DNA of 64,000 bases from NCBI RefSeq assembly GCF_900188065.1, contig NZ_FZNQ01000005.1, positions 1 to 64,000 on the forward strand. Reading direction: 5' to 3'. Numbering within the stretch: position 1 is the first letter of the stretch; each line of letters opens with the position of its first letter. Under the pieces are notes generated by a model, which saw only the letters and a program-made list of their open reading frames with translations, did no database searches and was not told the DNA's origin. Below are positions 1 to 7,170 of this stretch, piece by piece. The DNA is from Halorubrum vacuolatum (GTDB lineage Archaea > Halobacteriota > Halobacteria > Halobacteriales > Haloferacaceae). The position numbers and the translations under genes were made by a program.

Positions 1-95
1 CTCCGGGTTGTTCCACCCGAGAGAACAGGTGGGTTGCGAATCTTAATATCCCAACGCTCGGGAATCCTCGCCCTTTAGGGCGGGGAGGATGTCAA
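1..95 (+). mobile_element. Probable right end of an IS200/IS605-family (TnpB-type) element, cut by the window start
   Basis: The segment ends in a subterminal hairpin at 64-90: ATCCTC and GCCC pair with GGGC and GAGGAT around a TTTA loop, with a GGG bulge. It is followed by GTCAA. From memory, haloarchaeal IS200/IS605 and IS1341-type elements carry this kind of hairpin just inside the right end, beyond the tnpB stop codon, and it forms part of the guide (omega) RNA. A second small stem (CGGGT/ACCCG) lies near 4-19. A short open frame ending in TAA at 44-46 could be the tnpB C-terminus, but it is too short to identify. Most of any tnpB would lie left of the window. The exact boundary is inferred. 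It could also be an isolated relic end. Confidence 0.5.
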
Positions 96-165
96 TTACG
101 AGTCGGTACCGGAACCGACGCGCCTCGTGATCTCCCGGCCGACACACCGCCGACACACCGTTCGC

Positions 166-180
166 GTCGTTTAAAAACGG
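166..180 (+). promoter_or_regulatory. TATA-like box for the ABC transporter operon
   Basis: The sequence CGTTTAAAAACGG is centred about 27 bases before the ATG at 200. This is the archaeal spacing for a leaderless or near-leaderless transcript. It would serve the ATP-binding gene and the overlapping permease gene. Confidence 0.5.
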
Positions 181-199
181 AGCCGGCATCATTCCGTAC

Positions 200-1228
200 A
201 TGACGAACGCACTGGAGGTGGAGAACCTTCAGAAGAGCTACGGCGATCTCACCGCCCTCGATGGCGTCTCGCTCACCGTCCCTGAAGGCGCATTTTTTGG
301 ACTGTTGGGTCCGAACGGGGCGGGCAAGACGACCTTTATCAACACGCTGGTCGGGCTGGTCAGGGCGACCGGCGGCGACGCGCGGGTCTTCGGCCACCAC
401 GTCGTCGACGACTATCGCGAGGCACGCGACCGGATCGGGCTCGCCCCGCAGGAGTTCAACGTCGACCGCTTTTTCCCGATCCGTGAGGTGTTAGAACACA
501 AGGCGGGCTATCACGGCGTGCCCGCGGACGTCGCCGCCGAACGCGCGGATCGGGCGCTCAAACGGGTCGGTATCTATCACAAACGCAATACGCGGTTCGA
601 CTGGCTCTCCGGCGGCATGAAACGCCGCTTCATGTTGGCCCGCGCGCTCGTCACCGATCCCGATCTGCTCATCCTCGATGAGCCCTCCGCCGGAGTCGAT
701 GTGCAGCTCCGCCGTGACCTGTGGGACCTCGTCACCGAGCTCAACGAGGCGGGAACGACGGTTCTGCTCACCACCCACTACATCGAGGAGGCCGAACGGC
801 TCTGTGATGAGGTGGCGATCCTCGATTCGGGACGGATCCTCACCGTCGCCTCCCCCGAGGAGCTGATGGACCGCGGGGCCGACCGCGTCGTCGTGACGCT
901 GCGCGAGGCGCCGGCTCGCGTCCACGACCTCCCGGAGATCGACGGCGACGAGCGGATCGATTCGGTGGCGCTCGACGGGGGCCGATTGGTCGTCACCGCG
1001 CGACAGGGCGGGCTGATCGCCCCCGACCTCGTCCGCACGCTCGACCGTGCCGGCTACGGCATCCTCGACCTCGAGATCAAGCGTACGTCCTTGGAGGAGG
1101 TGTTCGTCGAGATGACGCGTCACGAGGACGGAGCCGGATCCGACGACGACTCACACGAGCCACGAGCGTCGACGGACGAAACAGGTGGAGTTGCCGCCGG
1201 GACCGACGGGCACGGAGGAACGCGATGA
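200..1228 (+). CDS. ABC transporter ATP-binding protein
   Basis: This is the cytoplasmic ATPase of an ABC-2 type exporter of 342 residues. It has a Walker A motif GPNGAGKT (about residues 37-44), an ABC signature LSGGMKRR and a Walker B LLILDEPS, with the conserved switch His in LLTTHYIEEAE. After the roughly 220-residue ATPase domain there is a C-terminal DUF4162-like region and a Ser/Asp/Glu/Gly-rich tail. The permease starts inside its last codons (ATGA overlap), so the two form an operon. The substrate cannot be told. Related haloarchaeal pairs are annotated as multidrug or antibiotic exporters, but that is only family-level knowledge. Confidence 0.93.
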   Translation: MTNALEVENLQKSYGDLTALDGVSLTVPEGAFFGLLGPNGAGKTTFINTLVGLVRATGGDARVFGHHVVDDYREARDRIGLAPQEFNVDRFFPIREVLEHKAGYHGVPADVAAERADRALKRVGIYHKRNTRFDWLSGGMKRRFMLARALVTDPDLLILDEPSAGVDVQLRRDLWDLVTELNEAGTTVLLTTHYIEEAERLCDEVAILDSGRILTVASPEELMDRGADRVVVTLREAPARVHDLPEIDGDERIDSVALDGGRLVVTARQGGLIAPDLVRTLDRAGYGILDLEIKRTSLEEVFVEMTRHEDGAGSDDDSHEPRASTDETGGVAAGTDGHGGTR

Positions 1229-2022
1229 GCGGGTCGACCGGGCGGCTCGATCTGACCGGCTTTCTCACGTTAACGCGTCGGGAGATCCTGCGATTCCTCC
1301 GGCGGCCAACGAACACCTTCGCGCCGCCGCTCATCACGAACGTGCTCTACTTCTCCGTCTTCGGCGTCATCCTCGGCGAGCGGGTTGGAACGATCACCGG
1401 GGTGCCCTACATCCTCTTCATCCTTCCCGGCCTCGTCGTGTTAGGTGCCGTCTCGAACAGCTTCGAGAACGCCTCCTTCTCCATCTTTCACGGCCGGTGG
1501 AACGAGTACATCCACGAGGTCCTCACCTCGCCGCTCTCGTACGGGGGAATGGTATGGGCGTACGTCCTCTCGGCGGCGACCCGTGGGCTACTCGTGGGCG
1601 CGCTCATCGCGCTCCTCGGCTGGGCGATCATCTCCGGGCTCTATCAGCCGGTGCCGGTCGAGGAGCCGCTGTCCCTCCTCGCGTTTCTCGTCGTGATCAC
1701 CCTGCTTTTCGCCGGGCTCGGTGTCATGGGCGGCCTGTTCGCGAACGATTTCGACGATCTCACCGTGATGAACCAGTTCATCCTCAGACCGCTCGTCTTC
1801 TTCGGGGCGGTCTTCTACTCGCTGGATGACCTCACGCCGCTTCTGCGCGACATCTCGCTTCTCAACCCGATGGTCTACATGGTCAACGGGGTTCGCTACG
1901 GCTTCCTCGGCGTCGCCGAGGTCGACCCGCAACGCTCGCTCGTCGTGTTGTCGGCGATGGCGGCGGTCGTCCTGCTCGTCGACGTCTTCCTCTTCCGGCG
2001 CGGCTACGGGCTCACGGATTGA
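1225..2022 (+). CDS. ABC-2 type transporter permease
   Basis: This 265-residue integral membrane protein has about six hydrophobic segments, including one near residues 30-55 and one near the C-terminus. The length and arrangement fit the ABC-2 permease family. The segment PFSVFGVILGERVG-like after TM1 and the PLVFFGAVFYSLDDLTP region near residue 190 are typical of these proteins. The start codon overlaps the stop of the ATP-binding gene, so it is the membrane half of the same exporter. The substrate is unknown. Confidence 0.9.
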   Translation: MSGSTGRLDLTGFLTLTRREILRFLRRPTNTFAPPLITNVLYFSVFGVILGERVGTITGVPYILFILPGLVVLGAVSNSFENASFSIFHGRWNEYIHEVLTSPLSYGGMVWAYVLSAATRGLLVGALIALLGWAIISGLYQPVPVEEPLSLLAFLVVITLLFAGLGVMGGLFANDFDDLTVMNQFILRPLVFFGAVFYSLDDLTPLLRDISLLNPMVYMVNGVRYGFLGVAEVDPQRSLVVLSAMAAVVLLVDVFLFRRGYGLTD

Positions 2023-2073
2023 GGGTTCCGATCGGACCGCGCCGGCCGGTCGCTCTGGCTTGAACCGAGTCGG

Positions 2074-2091
2074 CCGGTCGCCCCCGACCGG
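2074..2091. terminator. Hairpin between the ABC operon and priL
   Basis: CCGGTCG and CGACCGG form a perfect 7-bp stem around a CCCC loop, 52 bases after the permease stop and just before the priL TATA-like box. It may mark the end of the ABC operon. No U-run follows it, so a termination role is only a guess. Confidence 0.3.
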
Positions 2092-2128
2092 ACCGCTTAT
2101 TCGACGTCCCCGTCTATTCGTTCCCGAC

Positions 2129-3319
2129 ATGGACGCGATCCACGCCCGGTATCCGTTCTTCGAGGCCGCCCGCGAGGCCGTCGCGGCGGCCTCGGTCTCG
2201 CTGCCGGAGCTGATCGCGACCGACGCGCCGGCGGTCGAACGGGCTCGCGAGCGCGTCGAACGGGCGCTTTTGGAGGGAACCGTGAAGTCCGAATCGGGAC
2301 CCTTCGAGGGTGGTGGGGCCGGGTCGGCGTACGACGTTCGCGCCGAGCTGCTCTCGTATCCGATCGCGCGGATCCTCGTCTCCCTGCTGGACTCGACGCC
2401 CGCCATCGAGAAGTACGCGGCCGCCGAGGCGGCGACCGCCGTCGAGCGATTTCGGTCGGATCTCGCGGCAGACGACGACCTCCGCTCTGTCTCGCGGCCG
2501 ACGGTCGACCTCGATGACGTCCTCGCCGAGTTCGACCTGACCGGCGCGGTTCGACCGGCGAACGGGAGCCCAACGACCTCAACCGTCCGGTCGACCGGCT
2601 CGACCGGTTCGACCGGCGGATCGGCCGCTTTCACCCCCGGACGGGACCGCTACCGAATGGCTGTCGGGGCGTATCTCCGGCTCACCTCGCCGTCGTGGGG
2701 GCCGTCGTGGCGGCTCGTCAACCGCGAGCTGTCGGACGGCGAGGTGCCACTCGATCACGACGAGCTGCTCGAGGCGCTCACGGTCGCCGTCGAGGAGCGC
2801 GTTCGCGAGGGGCTTCCGTTCGAGCTGGAGGCGGGCGAGGGGATCGCCGCCGACCTCGAATCACGGGTGGATGACCTCAAGCGGCTGCTCTCCGAGCGGA
2901 GCTACGTCGATCCGATCGACGTCGTCGCCCCCGATCTGTTCCCCCCGTGTATGACAAACCTGATCGAGAAGACCGAACGCGACGTCGACCTCACGGACCC
3001 GGAGAGCTTCGCGTTGATGGCGTTTCTCGTCGGGATCGGCATGACGCCCGACGAGGTCGTCGCCTTCTGTGCGGACACGAGCCTCGATGTCGAAGGGATC
3101 CGGTATCAGACGGCGTACCTCCGGGACGACCGCGGCACACAGTATCCGCCGCCGACCTGCGAGACGCTCTCGAACTACGGGATCTGTCACAACGAGGAGA
3201 ACCACATGCAGGTCGCCGCCGACCCGCTCACCTACTATGAGAAGCAGGTGGCGGAGGCGGACGACGTCACCGACTGGCGCGAGGAACACGACGTTCGAGT
3301 CGACTCGGAGACGGGATGA
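2129..3319 (+). CDS. priL: DNA primase large subunit PriL
   Basis: This is the iron-sulfur large subunit of archaeal/eukaryotic primase (396 residues), which with PriS makes RNA primers for replication. Four cysteines that can hold the 4Fe-4S cluster are visible: C274 (PPCMTNLI), C314 (FCADTS), C344 (PPTCETL) and C353 (YGICHNEENH). The N-terminal helical region and these cysteines match the PriL family. The frame is open further upstream to 1826, but that part overlaps the permease. The ATG at 2129 begins MDAIHARYPFFEAARE, which matches PriL N-termini, and a TATA-like CGCTTATTC lies about 30 bases upstream. A Thr/Ser/Gly-rich insertion near residues 150-170 is low complexity. priS is not in the window. 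Confidence 0.93.
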   Translation: MDAIHARYPFFEAAREAVAAASVSLPELIATDAPAVERARERVERALLEGTVKSESGPFEGGGAGSAYDVRAELLSYPIARILVSLLDSTPAIEKYAAAEAATAVERFRSDLAADDDLRSVSRPTVDLDDVLAEFDLTGAVRPANGSPTTSTVRSTGSTGSTGGSAAFTPGRDRYRMAVGAYLRLTSPSWGPSWRLVNRELSDGEVPLDHDELLEALTVAVEERVREGLPFELEAGEGIAADLESRVDDLKRLLSERSYVDPIDVVAPDLFPPCMTNLIEKTERDVDLTDPESFALMAFLVGIGMTPDEVVAFCADTSLDVEGIRYQTAYLRDDRGTQYPPPTCETLSNYGICHNEENHMQVAADPLTYYEKQVAEADDVTDWREEHDVRVDSETG

Positions 3320-3636
3320 CCGGGAAGTTGCGGTCGTAGCGGTCCGACAAACGGGACGACCGCAATGGAACTGCTGCCCTCTCGTCAGCAACAGCTGGCT
3401 GTTTGAGTGGCTCTCGCGGGTTCGACGCTAAACGCCTGATATCGGATCTGACATTTTCCGGGAAGGTATTATATTGTTGAACCGATCGAGTATTCGACGG
3501 TGAAAAGCCAGATGAGCGATCAATCAGCGCGGCGGCACACGGGACATCGTCACTCCCTATGACGCCCACTGGCGGATTCGATTCGAGACGTCAATCCGGC
3601 CCGCATGATCGGCTGGTGGCGGATGAGTCGCTGTCA
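3320..3636. other. Intergenic region with a probable promoter
   Basis: These 317 bases between priL and the kinase gene hold no convincing gene. The frame from 3559 extends the kinase by 26 residues, but it lacks domain similarity. An AT-rich stretch near 3465-3480 (GGTATTATATTGTTG) is the best promoter candidate for the kinase. A small inverted repeat AACAGC/GCTGTT lies near 3390-3403. I see no RNA gene here. Confidence 0.4.
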
Positions 3637-5841
3637 ATGACGGCCGCCACCGATCGAATCACGGTCCTCCATGTCGAGGACGACCCTGCGTTTGCAAGCC
3701 TGACTTCCGAATTCCTTGAACGGCATGCAGAGGCCCTTTCGGTGCACTCCGCACACTGTGCTGAGGAGGGGCTCGACTATCTCGAACACACCGAGGTCGA
3801 CTGCATCGTCTCCGATTACGAGATGCCGGGCCGGAACGGGATCGATTTCCTCGAAGCCGTCCGTGAGACGCATCCGGAGATCCCGTTCATCCTGTTTACC
3901 GGCCGAGGGTCCGAGGAAGTCGCGAGCGAGGCGATCTCGAAGGGTGTGACCGACTATCTCCAGAAGGGAACGGGAACGGAGCAGTACGAACTCCTCGCGA
4001 ACCGGATCACGAACGTCGTCGAAAAGAACCGCGTGGAACACGACCTGCGGGCCAGCCAGCGACAGCTCTCGTTGTTCATCGAACAGTCCCCGTTGGGAAT
4101 TCTCACCTACGATCGCGAGTTCACCATTACCGGCGTAAATCAGGTCGGTCAGGAGATCCTCGGGTACGACGAGGCGGAACTCCGCGGCGAGTCATGGACG
4201 GTGCTCGTTCCCGAGGACGAGTACGAACACGTCGAGGAGATCACACGGGAGTTGACCGAGGCGGGGGGCGGCTATCACAGCATCAATGAAAACCTTCGCA
4301 AGGACGGTGAGCGCATCATCTGTGAGTGGCATAACCGGGTCGTCACCGACGAGGACGGCGCGGTCGTCGGTATTTTCTCGCTGTTCGAGGATGTAACCGA
4401 CCGAGAAAAACGGAAACGACAACATCGACGCTTCCAGCGGGCCGTCGAATCGTCGGGGCATGCGATCTACTGTACGGACCCGGAGGGCACCATCGAATAC
4501 GTCAATCCCGCGTTCGAGGAACTGACTGGTTATACGGCCGCGGAAGCGATCGGGAAGACGCCACGGATCCTCCGATCGGGGGAACACGAGGAGTCGTTCT
4601 ATGAGGACCTTTGGCGGACCGTTCTCGACGGTGAGGTCTGGCGTGGGGAGGTGATCAACGAGGACAAAGACGGCGAACGCTACATCGTCGATCAGACGAT
4701 CGCCCCAGTGACCGATGCATCGGGATCCATCACCGAATTCGTCGCCGTCAACGCCGATATCACCGAACAACGATCGACCGAGCGGCAACTGGAGATCCTT
4801 CGGACCGCGATCGACAAGGCCCATGCCCCCCTCACGCTGTCTGATCCGACCGAGGAGGACAATCCATTAGTCTATGTCAACGAGGCATTTACGGAGGCCA
4901 CGGGCTACACGGAATCGGAAGCACTCGGCCGGAACTGCCGCTTCATGCAGGGCGAGGACACCGATCCCGAAACCGTCGCGCAGTTGCGCGAGGCGATCGA
5001 CGACGAGGAGCCGATCACCGTCGAGATTCGCAATTATCGAAAGGACGGGACCCCGTTCTGGAACGAGTTGACCGTCGTGCCGGTTTACGACGGTGCAGGC
5101 GATCTGATCCGATATCTCGGCACGCAGCGGGACGTGACCGAGCGGAGGAAGCATATCCACGAACTGCGGCGCCAGAACGACCGCCTCAACGAATTCGCCG
5201 GCGTTGTGTCCCATGACCTCCGTAACCCGCTCAATGTCGCTGCAGGACGACTCCAGCTCGCGAAGGACGCGTGCGACAACGAACACTTGTCTCACGTCGA
5301 AGCCGCCCTCGATCGAATGAAGACGCTTATCGACGATCTCTTGACGCTCGCTCGACAGGGGGAGATCGTCACCGATACCGAACCGATCGAGCTTTCCTCG
5401 CTCGTTGAACGAAGCTGGACGGCCGTCGAGACGGCAAACGCCTCACTCGCGGTCGAACTCGAGAGGGGGACCACGATCCGGGCGGATGAACCGCGGCTAA
5501 CACAAGTGGTAGAGAACTTGCTGCGAAACGCGATCGAACACGGTGGTTCGGACGTTACCGTGCGGGTCGGTGAACTCCCCGATGGGTTCTATATCGAAGA
5601 CGAGGGGCCTGGGATCCCCGAGCATAAGCGCGACAACGTGTTTGACGCCGGCTATTCCACGGCGCGGTCGGGCACCGGGTTCGGTCTGAGCATCGTCAGC
5701 CAGATCGTCAGCGCTCACGGATGGGACGTCTCCGTCACCGAAGGCGAGGCTGGCGGTGCCCGTTTCGAGATCACCGGTCTCGACGAGAAGGGGGCAGCCG
5801 GATATGAATCGGCTGGAGGGGACAACGGGGCGGTGAGCTAG
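3637..5841 (+). CDS. Receiver-PAS-PAS-LOV histidine kinase (putative blue-light sensor)
   Basis: This is a cytoplasmic signalling kinase of 734 residues with no membrane segment. In order it has: a receiver domain with phospho-acceptor D60 (SDYEMPGRNG), a conserved Thr (LFTGRG) and Lys (YLQKG); PAS 1 (about 140-260); PAS 2 (about 265-385); PAS 3 (about 390-505); HisKA with H526 (VSHDLRNPL); and an HATPase domain with N (ENLLRNAIEHG), DEGPGIP and GTGFGLSIV boxes. PAS 3 carries GRNCRFMQG with the flavin-reactive C434, NYRKDGTPFWN and GTQRDVT (Q497), which are hallmarks of a LOV flavin photosensor. I chose the start MTAATDRITVLHVEDD because it begins directly at the receiver fold. An upstream ATG at 3559 is possible. 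No output regulator is adjacent. Confidence 0.93.
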   Translation: MTAATDRITVLHVEDDPAFASLTSEFLERHAEALSVHSAHCAEEGLDYLEHTEVDCIVSDYEMPGRNGIDFLEAVRETHPEIPFILFTGRGSEEVASEAISKGVTDYLQKGTGTEQYELLANRITNVVEKNRVEHDLRASQRQLSLFIEQSPLGILTYDREFTITGVNQVGQEILGYDEAELRGESWTVLVPEDEYEHVEEITRELTEAGGGYHSINENLRKDGERIICEWHNRVVTDEDGAVVGIFSLFEDVTDREKRKRQHRRFQRAVESSGHAIYCTDPEGTIEYVNPAFEELTGYTAAEAIGKTPRILRSGEHEESFYEDLWRTVLDGEVWRGEVINEDKDGERYIVDQTIAPVTDASGSITEFVAVNADITEQRSTERQLEILRTAIDKAHAPLTLSDPTEEDNPLVYVNEAFTEATGYTESEALGRNCRFMQGEDTDPETVAQLREAIDDEEPITVEIRNYRKDGTPFWNELTVVPVYDGAGDLIRYLGTQRDVTERRKHIHELRRQNDRLNEFAGVVSHDLRNPLNVAAGRLQLAKDACDNEHLSHVEAALDRMKTLIDDLLTLARQGEIVTDTEPIELSSLVERSWTAVETANASLAVELERGTTIRADEPRLTQVVENLLRNAIEHGGSDVTVRVGELPDGFYIEDEGPGIPEHKRDNVFDAGYSTARSGTGFGLSIVSQIVSAHGWDVSVTEGEAGGARFEITGLDEKGAAGYESAGGDNGAVS

Positions 5842-5890
5842 CGTGATCGGCGGATCTCGCTTTTGCCTGCATGGGCACGCGCGACGACGG

Positions 5891-6121
5891 TTATTCCTCG
5901 TCGGCCTCATCGGCGGCGTTCGTTCTGATCAGGTACGCCCCGACGAGCGCCATCAACAGAACGAAGCCGGTGAGCAGGCCGAGCAACGCGAGCGCACCCT
6001 CCTCCGGGAGGCCGTCCGGTTCGCCGTAGGTCACCCCGAGCGCGATGAGTCCGGCGATGAAGACGGCCGCCGCCAGCATGGAGACGGTGATCTGCCGACG
6101 GAGCTCCGCGTCGATTTCCAT
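5891..6121 (-). CDS. Small two-TM membrane protein
   Basis: This hypothetical protein of 76 residues has two hydrophobic segments (about residues 13-30 and 43-65) joined by a short acidic loop, and it ends in a charged ADEADEE tail. I chose the ATG at 6121 (MEIDAELRRQITVSM) because sequence upstream of it is Arg-rich and not protein-like, and a TATA-like TTTTTAAGC lies about 27 bases upstream on this strand. The gene converges with the kinase gene. No function can be assigned. Confidence 0.7.
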   Translation of the reverse strand: MEIDAELRRQITVSMLAAAVFIAGLIALGVTYGEPDGLPEEGALALLGLLTGFVLLMALVGAYLIRTNAADEADEE

Positions 6122-6293
6122 GGAAGCGCCTTCCCGTCGCCGCTTAAAAAGGGCTTCGAAGGGGGGCCGCCGACACCTCCCGGAAACCCCTGCGCTGGCC
6201 CGATCAATGCCCGAAACCGGCCGTTTCACCCGGATCCTTATGCGTATCGAGCGCCTCCGTTTAGGTGAAGCGGGATCCGCCCCGCAGCCATCC

Positions 6294-6920
6294 ATGACGC
6301 ACACACGAAACTCACCCGCGTCATCCGCTCAACCCACCCCGTTCGCGGCGGACGGACATCGCGACGGCCGGAGCCGTCGTGCACACACCGAGCCGATGAC
6401 GGTCCGACCGCTCCGTGACCGACGGTACGTCGTCGAGACGGCCGGCGGCGTCTACGTCGTCGCCCTCGATACTGGTACCTGTACCTGCCCCGACCACGCG
6501 ATCCGCGGATCGCGGTGTAAACACCTGCGCCGGGTCGCCATCGAGGTGACCGCCGGCTCCGTCCCCGCGCCGGACGAACGCGTCGGCATCTGTGCGACCT
6601 GTGGCGACGAGACGTTCGTCGCCTTCGAGGCGACCGGCCCGCAGCTCTGTGCCCGCCACGGTTTCGAGCCGGGCGAGACGGTCACCGATCGCGAGACCGG
6701 CAAACAACTGATCGTCGTGTCGGTCACCGCCCACCGGGCGGACTCGTATCGGACCGAGGAGGGTCGAACGATCGCCGACTATCCAACGAACGCCGACTAC
6801 GGCGCACACGAGCCCGTCATCGAGGTCGTCTATCTCGACTCGCTTCGACCGGAACGGGAGCCGACCGACGCGAAACGGTACGGCTTCCCGGCCTCGCGGC
6901 TGGTCCGTGATCGGTCCTGA
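6294..6920 (+). CDS. SWIM zinc finger domain protein
   Basis: This protein of about 208 residues has a SWIM-type zinc site, CTCPDHAIRGSRCKHLRR (a CxCx(n)CxH pattern), in its first half. SWIM modules bind nucleic acid or protein partners. A second possible zinc pair, CATCGDE with CARHGF, follows. The rest shows no known enzyme motif. Possible starts are ATG 6294 (MTHTRNSPAS) or an in-frame ATG about 34 codons later (MTVRPLRDRRYVVET), where conservation seems to begin. I keep 6294 with caution. The function is unknown; in haloarchaea such proteins are usually annotated only by the SWIM domain. Confidence 0.75.
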   Translation: MTHTRNSPASSAQPTPFAADGHRDGRSRRAHTEPMTVRPLRDRRYVVETAGGVYVVALDTGTCTCPDHAIRGSRCKHLRRVAIEVTAGSVPAPDERVGICATCGDETFVAFEATGPQLCARHGFEPGETVTDRETGKQLIVVSVTAHRADSYRTEEGRTIADYPTNADYGAHEPVIEVVYLDSLRPEREPTDAKRYGFPASRLVRDRS

Positions 6921-6969
6921 TCACGATCAGCAGTTTCGAGGCGGAGCCCCCGGCCTCAAGGAGCGAGGT

Positions 6970-7099
6970 CTTCCGACTGGTCGGAAGCACGAAGCGGGCA
7001 GGCCGGGGAGGACAGCGAGGCACGGAGCGCCTCGGGCCGTTCGCATGGTCCGTGGGACCGAGGTCCCACGCTACCCTCAACGAGCGAGGTCGCAAGACC
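6970..7099. repeat. Cluster of short perfect hairpins
   Basis: The gap between the SWIM gene and the GH68 gene holds perfect inverted repeats with tiny loops: CTTCCGAC/GTCGGAAG (6970-6987, 2-nt loop), CGTGGGACC/GGTCCCACG (7051-7070, 2-nt loop) and GGTC-GCAA-GACC (7088-7099, a GNRA-type tetraloop). GAGCGAGGTC occurs at both ends of the cluster. There is no convincing coding frame. It resembles the second cluster at 10447-10637 in style. Confidence 0.6.
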
Positions 7100-7170
7100 G
7101 AGCGAAGTAGGGAGGGGTCGGTTACATCTCCGCCTGATCTCGATCGATGACCGTGCCGAGGTGGCGTGTC

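Noticed and set aside
2074-2091. Rho-independent terminator
   Set aside because: The stem is GC-rich but lacks a following T-run. Archaeal termination relies on U-rich tracts and aCPSF1, so the hairpin is only listed with low confidence.
1588-2634. Long minus-strand open frames opposite the permease and priL
   Set aside because: They are Arg/Pro/Ser-rich antisense frames caused by high GC content. The plus-strand genes have clear family motifs.
3559-3636. 26-residue extension of the LOV kinase
   Set aside because: It has no domain character, and the receiver fold begins at the later ATG. The choice between the two starts is not decisive.
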